A DNA stretch of 64,000 nucleotides from Candidatus Nitrospira nitrosa (GCF_001458735.1 NZ_CZQA01000001.1:310001-374000); one strand, 5' to 3'. Positions 54,298-62,607 are shown, numbered from the stretch's first letter. The notes: generated by a model from the letters alone, not told the origin. Numbers and translations are program-made.

Positions 54298-55126
54298 AAC
54301 AGGCTCCAAGAAGGACATCGGCCTGCGAGGCTTGTTCGAGCAGCACAGGCAACGGCGGCAAGTTCGTATCCCATTCGATGAGTGTCGGCCTCGGGCCGAA
54401 GTGGTGGAGCACCCACTGATACAGACTCCACACTTCCGGATAGACCGCTTGCCCATGGGTATCGACCAGCCATCTTCCGACATGATCGAAACCCGCCAGA
54501 TGGATCTCCCAAACGGCATCGGGTGGAATAGCCTCGAGAAACTTCACGGGGTCCAGGTGGAAATTCACGGCATTGACGTAGAGATTATTGAGATCCAGCA
54601 GAATCCCGCAGCCGGTTCGCCGGATGACTGCGGCCATGAAGTCACCCTCCGGAATGCTGGAGTCTCGCCAAGTCAGGTACCGGGTGATATTTTCGATCAG
54701 TATCGGCCGTTGTAAGACAGTCTGGACTTCATCGATTCTGGCGCAGATGTGACTCAAGCTTTCTTCCGTATACGGAAGCGGCAAGAGATCATTGAAGAAG
54801 CGCCCATCGACGGAACTCCAAGATAGGTGCTCCGATACGAACGACGGCTCGAAGCGGTCGATCACGCCTTTGAGTTTAGCGAGATGAGCCCGATTCAGCG
54901 GATCGATGGCGCCTAACGAGAGCCCGACTCCATGAAAGCTCAAGGGATAACCGGCTCTGATCCGCTCCAGGATGCGGAGCGGCGCGCCCCCTTCTCCGAA
55001 GTAGTTCTCCGGATGAGCTTCCATCCAGGCGACGGGAGGCGGCTCCTCCAGAATCTCACGATAATGTTGTGACCGCAGTCCGATCCCGGCCTGAGCCGGG
55101 ATCGGAGTTGAACTATACACAGACAT
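54281..55126 (-). CDS. DUF692 multinuclear non-haem iron oxidase (MNIO; BufB/GigA-like), 281 aa
   Basis: TIM-barrel MNIO with the metal residues in place: E36/HPENYF, H65 (SFHGVGLS), H100 (SEHLSW), E145 (IENITRY), N180/N181 (LDLNNLYVNA), H209 (EIHLAGF), D222-x-H224 (VDTHG), E251 (IEWD). MNIO enzymes oxidise Cys or other residues of RiPP precursors; with DUF2282 precursors they make thiooxazole-type bufferins that bind copper. Precursor genes lie just upstream on the same strand, 28 bases away. Confidence 0.92.
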   Translation of the reverse strand: MSVYSSTPIPAQAGIGLRSQHYREILEEPPPVAWMEAHPENYFGEGGAPLRILERIRAGYPLSFHGVGLSLGAIDPLNRAHLAKLKGVIDRFEPSFVSEHLSWSSVDGRFFNDLLPLPYTEESLSHICARIDEVQTVLQRPILIENITRYLTWRDSSIPEGDFMAAVIRRTGCGILLDLNNLYVNAVNFHLDPVKFLEAIPPDAVWEIHLAGFDHVGRWLVDTHGQAVYPEVWSLYQWVLHHFGPRPTLIEWDTNLPPLPVLLEQASQADVLLGACYATTA

Positions 55127-55154
55127 CGATAGGTGACCTACATCCTCTTCAGGC

Positions 55155-55475
55155 TCATTTCTTTTCCTTTATCTTCGCCAGGTCCTCTTTCGTAGCGGCC
55201 AGGACGACACCATTCGCGATTTTTTCGCACAGCCCTTTTGGCAAGAAAACATAGGAATCGGCCGCTCCGTCGGTCTTGGACATACCCGCACAAGCATGCG
55301 GACTGGCTTTAGTGGCACAGTCATTCATCCCGGCCTTGGCGACGCCGCCACAGGCCTCCCAGCCTACAGGTAGTTCCGGAACCTTAGCGGCCGATGCCGA
55401 TTGGGCTCCTGCCAAGCTCAATGCGACGAGTAGCGTGGAATGGACGATGGCGCTTTTCTTGATCTTGACGTTCAT
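55155..55475 (-). CDS. Bufferin-type precursor peptide 2 (DUF2282; BufA1/GigP-like), 106 aa
   Basis: AAGGGAG before ATG 55475. Sec signal peptide (IVHSTLLVALSLAGAQSASA), then the DUF2282 core with four Cys at 42, 53, 62 and 83: EACGGVAKAGMNDC, HACAG, LPKGLC. In this family the Cys are substrates of the DUF692 enzyme, and the mature exported peptide binds copper or other soft metals. After the last Cys it has a 23-residue Lys-rich tail (ATKEDLAKIKEKK) that typical bufferins lack. Paralogue of the next gene. Confidence 0.9.
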   Translation of the reverse strand: MNVKIKKSAIVHSTLLVALSLAGAQSASAAKVPELPVGWEACGGVAKAGMNDCATKASPHACAGMSKTDGAADSYVFLPKGLCEKIANGVVLAATKEDLAKIKEKK

Positions 55476-55667
55476 TGAAAATCTCCCTTTCGGACATATC
55501 GTTGCTGAGATTCGCTCTGATGGCACACCGCTCGCCGGCGAGTGCTGGTTCCCTGCGTGACTCCATGCTAGACACCTCTCTCGGCTCCCAGGAAACCACG
55601 CCCCGGTCAAGAAACATACCGGGTTCGCGGTGAAATGCGTAACGGCGAACAGAGATCGATCGCCGTC

Positions 55668-56003
55668 CTACATTTTTTTCATCTGCATCTGTTTCATCTT
55701 TTCGAGATCGTCTTTCGTGATGGACAGCACCGTGCCTTTGGCGATCTTGGTGCACAACCCATTCGGCAAGAAGACATACGAATCGGGCTCGTTGTCACCT
55801 TTTGCCATGCCCGCACAAGCATGAAGACTGGTTCTGACAGCACAGTCGTTCATCCCAGCCTTGGCCACCCCTCCGCAGGCTTCCCAGCCGTTGGGAAGTG
55901 TCGGGGCTTTTGGTTCGGCCCCTACGGTCTGTGCCCCTACCACACTCAGGGCAACGAGTAGTGCGGATTGGATCATGGCTGTTTTCTTCTTGTTCATGTT
56001 CAT
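55668..56003 (-). CDS. Bufferin-type precursor peptide 1 (DUF2282; BufA1/GigP-like), 111 aa
   Basis: AAAAGGAG before ATG 56003. Signal peptide (MIQSALLVALSVVGAQTVGA), four Cys at 43, 54, 63 and 84 in EACGGVAKAGMNDC, HACAG and LPNGLC. C-terminal tail DDLEKMKQMQMKKM is rich in Met and Lys; Met could add copper ligands (inference). Strong similarity to precursor 2 shows tandem duplication. A 192-base spacer separates the two, so their dosage may differ. First gene of the minus-strand cluster. Confidence 0.9.
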   Translation of the reverse strand: MNMNKKKTAMIQSALLVALSVVGAQTVGAEPKAPTLPNGWEACGGVAKAGMNDCAVRTSLHACAGMAKGDNEPDSYVFLPNGLCTKIAKGTVLSITKDDLEKMKQMQMKKM

Positions 56004-56187
56004 GCGTCGCTCCTTTTATAAGCTATGAAGTATGTACTATCTCTCTGGTTGCGGGACCGGGATCACGACAGGTGTCTCAGCAGGCCTCCTTTCTTTCAGA
56101 TCATGGGAACTCGACGCTCCCATGTGGACAGGTCCGTGCGGGTCCCAGCACGACCAGCTCAGTCTACTCACAGGAACAAACCCGTAC

Positions 56188-56203
56188 TGTGAAGCAGCTT
56201 ACA
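56188..56203 (+). promoter_or_regulatory. CRP-type operator (TGTGA-N6-TTACA)
   Basis: CTGTGA-AGCAGC-TTACA lies between the first bufferin precursor (starting at 56003, minus) and the hydroxylase pseudogene (plus). TATGGT at 56226-56231 fits as a class II -10 for the plus strand. It may now serve mainly a dead gene, or act on the bufferin side. Confidence 0.6.
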
Positions 56204-56229
56204 ATTCCTGAAAAGAATCGAGGGATATG

Positions 56230-56770
56230 GTTCCGGTTGCCAGAATCCATTCTACGTTTCGTGCCTCTGACGCTCGGGAACAGGAGTATGATCGCGTTGT
56301 CTACGGTCTATGATGGGAAAGAGGTCGGTCGTTGGATCGTATTTGTCCATTCTCGGGGTGATGGACCAGAACCGTGGCTGGGGACTCTTGAACTGGGTCG
56401 AAGGGCCAGCCTAGCTCGAAATCGCCTTGGCAGTTATCACCCTCGATTTCATCACCTATTGGCAGCATTCGGGGTGCGTTTTCACCCGGTGGAGATCGTC
56501 ATTTCAACCGCGGTGAAGGCCCTGTCGATCCTTGTGCTGGGCATGGCTCCGCTGGCGGTCGTGATCTTCGAGATCGTCCTCAACCGTACGGCCCTCTTCA
56601 ACCACGGCAATGTTCGGATACCTGCCTCCTTTGATCGGGTGCTCCGGTGGGTCATCGTCACGACGGACATGCATCGGATTCACCATTCGACGGATGTGCA
56701 GGAAACCAACAGCAACTACGGATTCAACGGGCCCTGGTGGGATCGCCCGTTCGGCACCTATTGCCCCTAA
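56230..56770 (+). pseudogene. Sterol desaturase/fatty-acid hydroxylase family pseudogene
   Basis: Family segments appear in two frames. The N-terminal half reads in frame from ~56333: GWGLLNWVEGPA, then TAG (56409-56411, where relatives have Trp), then LEIALAVITLDFITYWQH. After 56465 homology jumps to another frame (FHPVEIVIS...FNHGNVRIP...HRIHHSTDVQETNSNYG). The piece that should carry the first two His boxes is missing. So there is a nonsense codon, an internal deletion of roughly 90 bases and a frameshift. The final His motif HRIHHS is intact. Confidence 0.75.
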
Positions 56771-56912
56771 CCTGCCTTGGGGCAGACCGGCATGAAGATC
56801 GGCCTTGAACACCTCGGTCCGCCGGTCTGCCTGAACCTCTTCATGAGGCTCCGCTTCCCTTTCGTGATGCAGCTGGGACGGTACACAAGCCGCACACAAT
56901 CGTGAACGCGGT

Positions 56913-57221
56913 TCAGACCCCCTTCAAGGCGTGTGTGCCGTGTGTAATGGCTGCACCCGCGCGTAATGCTGCAGCGACCATCACGACTTCGGAGATTTCT
57001 TGCTCAGAAGCACCCACTTCTCGTGCTTTGTTCGAGTGAATGTCAATGCAGTACGGACATTGAGTCGTCAACGCGACAGCAATAGCCATCAGTTCCTTAT
57101 ACTTGTGTGGAATCACGCCGCCGGACAACGCAGCCTTGTCGAAAGCTGCAAAGGCTTTCATGGCTTCGGGGGTATTGGCTTCTAGTTCCTTGAGCTTGCT
57201 CAAATTCTTCCTCTCGTACAT
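56913..57221 (-). CDS. AhpD-like carboxymuconolactone decarboxylase family protein, 102 aa
   Basis: AAGGAGGT before ATG 57221. Family core HKYKELMAIAVALTTQCPYCIDIHSNKAREVGAS with the CxxC (CPYC) and the following His of AhpD-type proteins, then EISEVVMVAAALRAGAAITHG. Probably a homotrimeric thiol peroxidase/disulfide reductase. Next to an SDR gene, 102 bases apart, in the same direction. Confidence 0.9.
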   Translation of the reverse strand: MYERKNLSKLKELEANTPEAMKAFAAFDKAALSGGVIPHKYKELMAIAVALTTQCPYCIDIHSNKAREVGASEQEISEVVMVAAALRAGAAITHGTHALKGV

Positions 57222-57323
57222 ATGAACCTCCTTATCTTGGTCTATTGTTGAGTCACCGTTGCTATGCCTCCAGATAAGTAACAGGTTTGCACTCTAAAAA
57301 GGAGCTTCTTTCCCGGCAGCTGA

Positions 57324-58091
57324 TTAGTTCCGGCCCGCCATCACACCCCCATCGACATCCCAAATCGCACCGGTTACCCAACTGGCCTCGTCGCTGAGCA
57401 GAAATGTAATGGCTCGCGCCACATCGTCAGCCGTCCCGATCCGGCCGATCGGATGAAACCCGTTGAAAGAAGCTAACGTCTCGTCAACTTGACTGGGCTC
57501 GATGAATGCTTGGTAAATCGGAGTGTGTACCACGGCCGGGGAGACGGCATTCACACGAATCTTGTGGTCGGCCAACTCCATGGCCATATGCTGCGTAAGC
57601 GCATGCAGGCCTGCTTTCGCCATCGAATAGGCAGAGGACGGCGTCGCTTTAATGGCTTGTCGTGCCCACATAGATCCGATGTTCACAATCGAGCCCCCAC
57701 CATTTGATGCCATGTTCTTGGCGACGGCTTGCGAAATAAAGAAGAGCGCCCGATTCAGACTCAGATACGCATCGTAGTCTTCGCCGGTATGGTCGAGAAA
57801 CGGTGTCGGCTTGAAATAGCCTGCAGCATTTACCAAATATTTGATATAGCGGTCGTGATGGCCAATGAATGCGATCAGACGCTGCACATCCTGTGGCTCA
57901 TACAAGTTGGCTTGAAAGGATTCTACCGGACCGGACGAGGCGAGGTCGCTCTTCGCTTGGTTGAGCTTGTCCGACCGATGGCCCACAATCACTGTTGAAA
58001 TCGCTCGCTCAAGCAAGAGCTTCGCGGTGGCAAAACCAATTCCGCTGGATCCTCCCACAATAAGGGCGATGGGGTGATTCGACTGTTCCAT
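57324..58091 (-). CDS. Short-chain dehydrogenase/reductase, 255 aa
   Basis: GGGAGG before ATG 58091. Classical SDR: cofactor loop [15 protein letters not shown], catalytic Ser (IVNIGSM), Y-x-x-x-K in YSMAK, and the C-terminal [15 protein letters not shown]. An Arg after strand 2 (GHRSDKL) suggests NADP(H). Substrate unknown. Upstream there are 299 bases without a supported gene before the ABM-like gene. Confidence 0.92.
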   Translation of the reverse strand: MEQSNHPIALIVGGSSGIGFATAKLLLERAISTVIVGHRSDKLNQAKSDLASSGPVESFQANLYEPQDVQRLIAFIGHHDRYIKYLVNAAGYFKPTPFLDHTGEDYDAYLSLNRALFFISQAVAKNMASNGGGSIVNIGSMWARQAIKATPSSAYSMAKAGLHALTQHMAMELADHKIRVNAVSPAVVHTPIYQAFIEPSQVDETLASFNGFHPIGRIGTADDVARAITFLLSDEASWVTGAIWDVDGGVMAGRN

Positions 58092-58390
58092 TGATAACCT
58101 CCCATGGATAAGACCTCTGTCATGAGGTGACGCGAGTTTCCGACAACATATTGTGCACCAGAACCCAGGCTGAGCTGGCCCCCAACTCCCTGAAGAACGA
58201 ACGAATGGACCTCACGACCTTTTCTCATCACACCAAATTCCGTTTCATCTCGTCACACCTAGACCCTTCGCATACAGGCTCCCATGTTTTAATGTATGTA
58301 TTCCATCCTCCTAAGGCTATTGCGTCCCTCCAGAGGAGGCGTATCAGCGCCGCCGCAATCAGTTGACCGGCTAGACTCGAAAAGAAACCT

Positions 58391-58678
58391 CTATCGTCGT
58401 TCGTAAATCCGGATTTCCGGATCCGCCGCAAGGTAGGGCTTCAACTCTCTCACGACGTCGTTGCCGAATAGGGCACTCTTGAGGTAGCCCTCTGCCGAAG
58501 CTAATGAATGAAACCCGTGAAGCACTTGCACATCCTCTTCACGGACAAGGAGTTCCTTGGATTCCGCGCCGCAAATCGTTGTGAGAAACGGATCTTTGTA
58601 TTTCGAGTAGACTGCGGCCGCCTTCACGCGATCCTTCGCGGGCACCTTCGCCGTGATCTCCAAATAGACTTTGCTCAT
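58391..58678 (-). CDS. Small ABM-like ferredoxin-fold protein, 95 aa
   Basis: CAGGAGGT before ATG 58678. Pattern KVYLEITAKVPAKDRVKAAAVYSKYKDPF...LLVREEDVQVLHGFHSLASAEGYL matches dimeric alpha/beta-barrel proteins of the antibiotic-biosynthesis-monooxygenase type. Could be cofactor-free oxygenase-like or a binding protein. Lies 121 bases downstream of a Crp/Fnr gene. Confidence 0.65.
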   Translation of the reverse strand: MSKVYLEITAKVPAKDRVKAAAVYSKYKDPFLTTICGAESKELLVREEDVQVLHGFHSLASAEGYLKSALFGNDVVRELKPYLAADPEIRIYERR

Positions 58679-58799
58679 CGTGACCTCCTGTCGGTTTGCG
58701 CAGAATCGCCGCGCCGCCGCTCTCGCAATGGGAGCGTACGGTCACACTACCAGGTGGGACAGGATGGCGCTGTTCTCTAGATAACAGTGCTGCATCGAT

Positions 58800-59480
58800 T
58801 TAAGAATCGATCAGTTTCGCAATCTCTTCGAACCCGCGCACGCACACATAGTCACGGGTGTATGCCAGCACTCCCTTGTCACGGAGCCGGTTGAGAATCG
58901 TGCTGACCACCGGCCTGGTTGCGCCGACAAGGTCGGCCAACTCCTGTTGGGTGAGGCGGAGGTGTTCTCCGAAGCCATGATCGCAGCGAGCGGCGAACCC
59001 GCCTGACAACTCGCGAAAGGTTTCGGCGAGCCGTGCCTCGATTCGTTTGAACGCGAAACTTTCGAGCCGGCGTTCCATCCGGCGCTGGCGCTGGGCAAGC
59101 AGCGATACACATTCCAAGGCAACGGCGGGATGGTGCAGCAACAGGCGCCGAAACTCATCGTTCGGGGTTTGCCATATCGAAACAGCTCCGATCGCGCTCG
59201 CCGTGTCTTCGGTTTCAGCGGCACCACTCAGCGCTGGGCCGAAGAATTCCCCCGTTCTCAACATCGCCGTGGTGAGCGCTGTTCCGTCCGAGTTGACCCT
59301 CGCGAGAGCGACTTGACCGTTGAGCACGCAAAAGATCGCACGCGTGGGATCGCCCAGCCGATAGATTGTGCCACGGTGCCGGATCGCCACAATCCGAGCC
59401 GTCGGGCAGTCACGGCGAAGATCCTCAGGTGGAATCCCTGCTAAAAGCGGGCACCCCTTCAATTCATTTGGCTTGCTCAT
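58800..59480 (-). CDS. Second Crp/Fnr family regulator, divergent recognition helix
   Basis: 226 aa (ATG 59480; GTG 59492 alternative). Cyclic-nucleotide-type sensor domain without the CRP phosphate-cassette residues, and a C-terminal HTH TQQELADLVGATRPVVSTILNRL. The recognition helix has Arg-Pro where CRP has Arg-Glu, so it should read a different DNA motif from the regulator at 48639. Two N-terminal Cys (KGCPLL, RDCPTA) do not make an Fnr cluster set. Lies within the run of genes below the sigma-54 promoter. Confidence 0.88.
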   Translation of the reverse strand: MSKPNELKGCPLLAGIPPEDLRRDCPTARIVAIRHRGTIYRLGDPTRAIFCVLNGQVALARVNSDGTALTTAMLRTGEFFGPALSGAAETEDTASAIGAVSIWQTPNDEFRRLLLHHPAVALECVSLLAQRQRRMERRLESFAFKRIEARLAETFRELSGGFAARCDHGFGEHLRLTQQELADLVGATRPVVSTILNRLRDKGVLAYTRDYVCVRGFEEIAKLIDS

Positions 59481-59617
59481 CTGTCTTGTCACCTGTCCCT
59501 CATGCTTTCCGTTGCCGTTCGCGAGTTTCGTTAATGAGTGAACAGCTTAATCCCTACCTCAAAATTGCTTCAAGAGCATGCTGATGCAAGCGAGTTGATC
59601 GCTGCCATGGAGTGATT

Positions 59618-60862
59618 TCAGGGCATCCGGCACACCGGCTGATCGGGCGCGCTCACAACCGAGTCGCCCGGAACCCTGTCCAGCAGTTGGTAGTGCCCCA
59701 ATCCCAGTTCCTTGCCGTAGGCCTTCCCCACCAACACATCTTGCACGTGCTGGTGATCCGAACGGCGGAAGTAGGAGCGTCCCTCTTTCAACCCGTCGAA
59801 TTCATGTCCCGCGAGCGCTTCGATGACCGCCTGCGTGTCGGTGGTCCCGGCCCGTTGGACTGCCTCCAGCATCTGCGTCATGGCCGCATAGCCGTGGTAG
59901 CAGCGAGAGGTGGGAGTGTGGTGATACTTGTCGATCACACCTTGGATAAATCGTCGAGAGCTTTCGCTCCGGACTTTTGGATCCCAGATCAGCCCCCAGA
60001 TGCCGGCATGGTCGGCGTAGCCAAGCGGGCGCCCAATCTGTTCGCCGCTGATCATTCCACCGACACCGATCTGTTCTTTGGCCAGCTCAAGCCTGCTGTA
60101 GGCTTTCAGCGCATGAACGAGATCCCAGCCATACAGATTCAGGATCACGGCGCCGGGCTTTGCAGCCTTGGCTTGAGTCAATGCTGCCGTGAAGTCGGTT
60201 GCCCCGAAGGGTGTGTTGAGCGAACCGAGCACGGCGCCGCCCTCGGCCATGAGAGCGTCGGTCATGGCCTGTTCTGCCGCTTGCCCATCCATCGTCTCGG
60301 CGGTGATCATGAACCAATGATTCCCGTAAGCCTTTACGAGATGAGGCGTGACGGATCCGGACAACATCCGAGCGCTCGGCATGAACACGAAGGTGTGTGA
60401 GTTGCAGCCGATTCCCGTCAACTCCGGAACATGTGCCCCGGTCACCATGAAGAGGGTGTGTTCCGCTATCGCAAGATCGGCCACTGCAAGGGCGACCTCT
60501 CCGTTCAAGGCTCCCATCAGGAAGTCTACGCGGTCTTCTTTGATGAGTTTGGTCGCAGCTTTGAGTCCGGTCTGGACATTCGAGGCATCGTCGGCCTCCA
60601 CAAGTCTCACCGGCCGCCCCAACACTCCGCCGCTCTTATTGAAATGCTCCACCGCCGCGTTGGCGCCGTGCACGTCGTGGATGGAAGACGTGCTGTATGG
60701 ACCGGAGAGCGGATCGATGATCCCAACCTTGATCGGTTCCGAGGCGTAGGCTATAGGTCCTGCCCGATGACGCCGGAGTAAATCTGGCCAATCTCCGAAC
60801 GCGAGCGCGCCACCCGCTGCAGCTGTGAGCGTCAAAAACCTTCGACGCGAGATATTATGCAT
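59618..60862 (-). CDS. Tat-exported ABC-type substrate-binding protein (urea/amide type), 414 aa
   Basis: Twin-arginine signal SRRRFLTLTAAAGG, then a type I periplasmic-binding fold: KVGIIDPLSGPYS, HGANAAVEHFN, VGRPVRLVEADDAS-like segment, GALNGEVALAV, WGLIWDPKV. Looks like the urea/short-chain-amide/branched amino acid family. No permease or ATPase gene is in the window, so it is an orphan receptor or uses a distant transporter. AGGAGACAGG precedes ATG 60862. Confidence 0.87.
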   Translation of the reverse strand: MHNISRRRFLTLTAAAGGALAFGDWPDLLRRHRAGPIAYASEPIKVGIIDPLSGPYSTSSIHDVHGANAAVEHFNKSGGVLGRPVRLVEADDASNVQTGLKAATKLIKEDRVDFLMGALNGEVALAVADLAIAEHTLFMVTGAHVPELTGIGCNSHTFVFMPSARMLSGSVTPHLVKAYGNHWFMITAETMDGQAAEQAMTDALMAEGGAVLGSLNTPFGATDFTAALTQAKAAKPGAVILNLYGWDLVHALKAYSRLELAKEQIGVGGMISGEQIGRPLGYADHAGIWGLIWDPKVRSESSRRFIQGVIDKYHHTPTSRCYHGYAAMTQMLEAVQRAGTTDTQAVIEALAGHEFDGLKEGRSYFRRSDHQHVQDVLVGKAYGKELGLGHYQLLDRVPGDSVVSAPDQPVCRMP

Positions 60863-60918
60863 GGGTCCTGTCTCCTCGGCGTTGGCAACGGCGGAAGCCC
60901 GATCGCACCACCGCGCCT

Positions 60919-61518
60919 CTACGCTCGAACTGACCCGAGCTGTGCTTCCAACTCGGCGATGCGAGATTTCAACGGCGCAACGGCCTCCTCCACCTCGTCG
61001 AGGGAATAGCGCGGGGTGATGTACTTCGGGCAGTTCCAGTCGTAGGACACCACCTCAATAGTGACGACCCGCTCCACCTTGTTCCGCGTGTCTCCCTGCG
61101 TGAGGCGCTCAACGAGTGCCGCATTCCCCTGAGCATCTTCCACCCGCGCATAACCAAGAATTTTCAACCGTTCCCGGTTCTTATAGTCCATGAGAAACAG
61201 CGCCACCCGGTTGTTCACATGGAGGTTTCCCGTGCTGAGGAGCTGTCGGTTTCCCCGATAATCAGCGAACGCGAGCGTGGCGGGATCAAGGATTTTTAAG
61301 AAGCCTTTCGGCCCGCCCCGGTGCTGGACATAGGGCCAACCCTGTTCGCCGACTGAACCCAGATAGAAACTGTCGCGATCCGCGATGAAGCGAGCCTCGG
61401 CTTCGCCGAGTGGATCGCGGTCAGGAACATCGGTGATCGTCGATGCATGTCCGTAGTACCGTCGCTGCGCTGAGCGGACCGACTCGGTCATCGTCATCTG
61501 TAGATATTTTCCCGCCAT
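60919..61518 (-). CDS. Pyridoxamine-5'-phosphate-oxidase-like flavin protein, 199 aa
   Basis: GGAGGG before ATG 61518. Split beta-barrel FMN-binding pattern: ADRDSFYLGSVGEQGWPYVQHRGG, LAFADYRGNRQLLSTGNL, VALFLMDYKNRERLKILG, VEVVSYDWNCPKYI. Such proteins reduce or bind small electrophiles or cofactors. The C-terminal helix (PLKSRIAELEAQL) may form a coiled coil. Part of the run 62607-59618. Confidence 0.85.
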   Translation of the reverse strand: MAGKYLQMTMTESVRSAQRRYYGHASTITDVPDRDPLGEAEARFIADRDSFYLGSVGEQGWPYVQHRGGPKGFLKILDPATLAFADYRGNRQLLSTGNLHVNNRVALFLMDYKNRERLKILGYARVEDAQGNAALVERLTQGDTRNKVERVVTIEVVSYDWNCPKYITPRYSLDEVEEAVAPLKSRIAELEAQLGSVRA

Positions 61519-61588
61519 CGTCTTGCCCTCCGTCGGGCGGGTGGGAAGGCGGGCTGAGGCCGTCTTCCCACCACCCCTGCTCGACCGG

Positions 61589-61963
61589 TCAAAACACCAG
61601 CACGCTCCATCCGTCCGCCAGGTAGCGCCTAAGACTCAAGAGGCCCGAAGTTCCCGGCAACGCATTGTCGTTCACGCTCGCCACTCCACAGGACTTCACG
61701 CTCTCCGTCGCCCCGAATACCTCGGCACAGGCGCACGATGCGCCCTGGACCACATCGCGTACGGATTGATAGAGCGCATGAGCCGGATGCGTCAGCTTGG
61801 TCAACTCCGCCGGCCACCTGGTGCCTGGCCCGTTGAACAACACGGCGACTTCGTCGCCTTTCTGCTTCGATTCAGCAGCCAGGGCAAGCGCATTGAATAC
61901 GCGTCCCAGCGCCTCCTCCGCGCCGCTCTTGGGATCGGACAATATGACGATTGCTGTTTTCAT
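61589..61963 (-). CDS. DsrE-like protein, 124 aa
   Basis: CAGGAGGAAC before ATG 61963. Rossmann-like DsrE/DsrF core: KTAIVILSDPKSG, EALGRVFNALALAAESKQKGDEVAVLFNGPGTRW, GASCACAEVFGA, and SVNDN. Cys pair CAC plus a later CGV may carry sulfur. Likely a cytoplasmic sulfur relay or regulatory protein. Lies between two redox-type genes. Confidence 0.78.
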   Translation of the reverse strand: MKTAIVILSDPKSGAEEALGRVFNALALAAESKQKGDEVAVLFNGPGTRWPAELTKLTHPAHALYQSVRDVVQGASCACAEVFGATESVKSCGVASVNDNALPGTSGLLSLRRYLADGWSVLVF

Positions 61964-62037
61964 TGTTCCTCCTGCTTCAACTGATCATGAGTGAATAAAA
62001 GAACGTACTTCCTGAATCTCCTCAAACCCTCTGTCCC

Positions 62038-62607
62038 TTAGTCGCAGGCGCAGGACGAAGAGGCGCACTCGTTTGAGAGAGAGACCTCCGGAAAGTCGAT
62101 AACGGTCCCGGCGACATGATTGATGTAATTACTGAAAATATTCAGCGCGACATGGGCAATCGCCTCCACGATCTCGCCGTCTGTTAATCCGGCCTGACGC
62201 GCTTGTTTGAGCTCGGTCGATTCCAGCACCCCTCGCCGGGCAACGATACCTTGCGCCAATTTGAGGATGGCCTCGGTCCGCTGATCGACCGCAGTGGCCT
62301 TCCGAGCATCGGCCAGCTCCTGCTGGGTCAACCCGAGCTTGCCCCCAAGAAACGAGTGTGCACTGAGGCAGTAGGCACATTGATTGGTTTCAGCAACCGT
62401 CAGGGCAAGCTGTTCACGGACTTTAGGACTGAAACCTCCGTCTGCGAGGGCCGCACTAAAGCTGAGATATCCCTTCAGTGCGGCAGGCGCATTACCCAGC
62501 ACTCGAATGAGGTTAGGCACGGCGCCGAGTTTTCCCTGCACGCCGTCGAAGAGATGTTTGGCCTGGCCGCTTGTGGTCTGAGGATCGAGCGGTGCGATGC
62601 GAGTCAT
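62038..62607 (-). CDS. Carboxymuconolactone decarboxylase/peroxidase-related protein with Cys-rich tail, 189 aa
   Basis: AAGGAGG before ATG 62607. AhpD-like core REQLALTVAETNQCAYCLSAHSFLGGKLGL with CxxC and His, and a second helical half. The C-terminus ends CASSSCACD: three more Cys in the last nine residues, an unusual addition that could bind metal or exchange disulfides. First gene behind a sigma-54-type promoter and next to the divergent activator gene. Confidence 0.88.
   Translation of the reverse strand: MTRIAPLDPQTTSGQAKHLFDGVQGKLGAVPNLIRVLGNAPAALKGYLSFSAALADGGFSPKVREQLALTVAETNQCAYCLSAHSFLGGKLGLTQQELADARKATAVDQRTEAILKLAQGIVARRGVLESTELKQARQAGLTDGEIVEAIAHVALNIFSNYINHVAGTVIDFPEVSLSNECASSSCACD

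Noticed and set aside
54189-54715. Plus-strand frames across the DUF692/DUF2063 junction
   Set aside because: Shadows of the well-supported minus-strand genes.
53524-55126. Methanobactin biosynthesis (mbnB/mbnC)
   Set aside because: The DUF692/DUF2063 pair is accompanied by Sec-exported DUF2282 precursors and DoxX, the bufferin layout, and no MbnA-like peptide is seen.
59612-60400. 262-aa plus-strand open frame
   Set aside because: Antisense to the Tat-exported binding protein; composition is typical of a GC-rich shadow frame.
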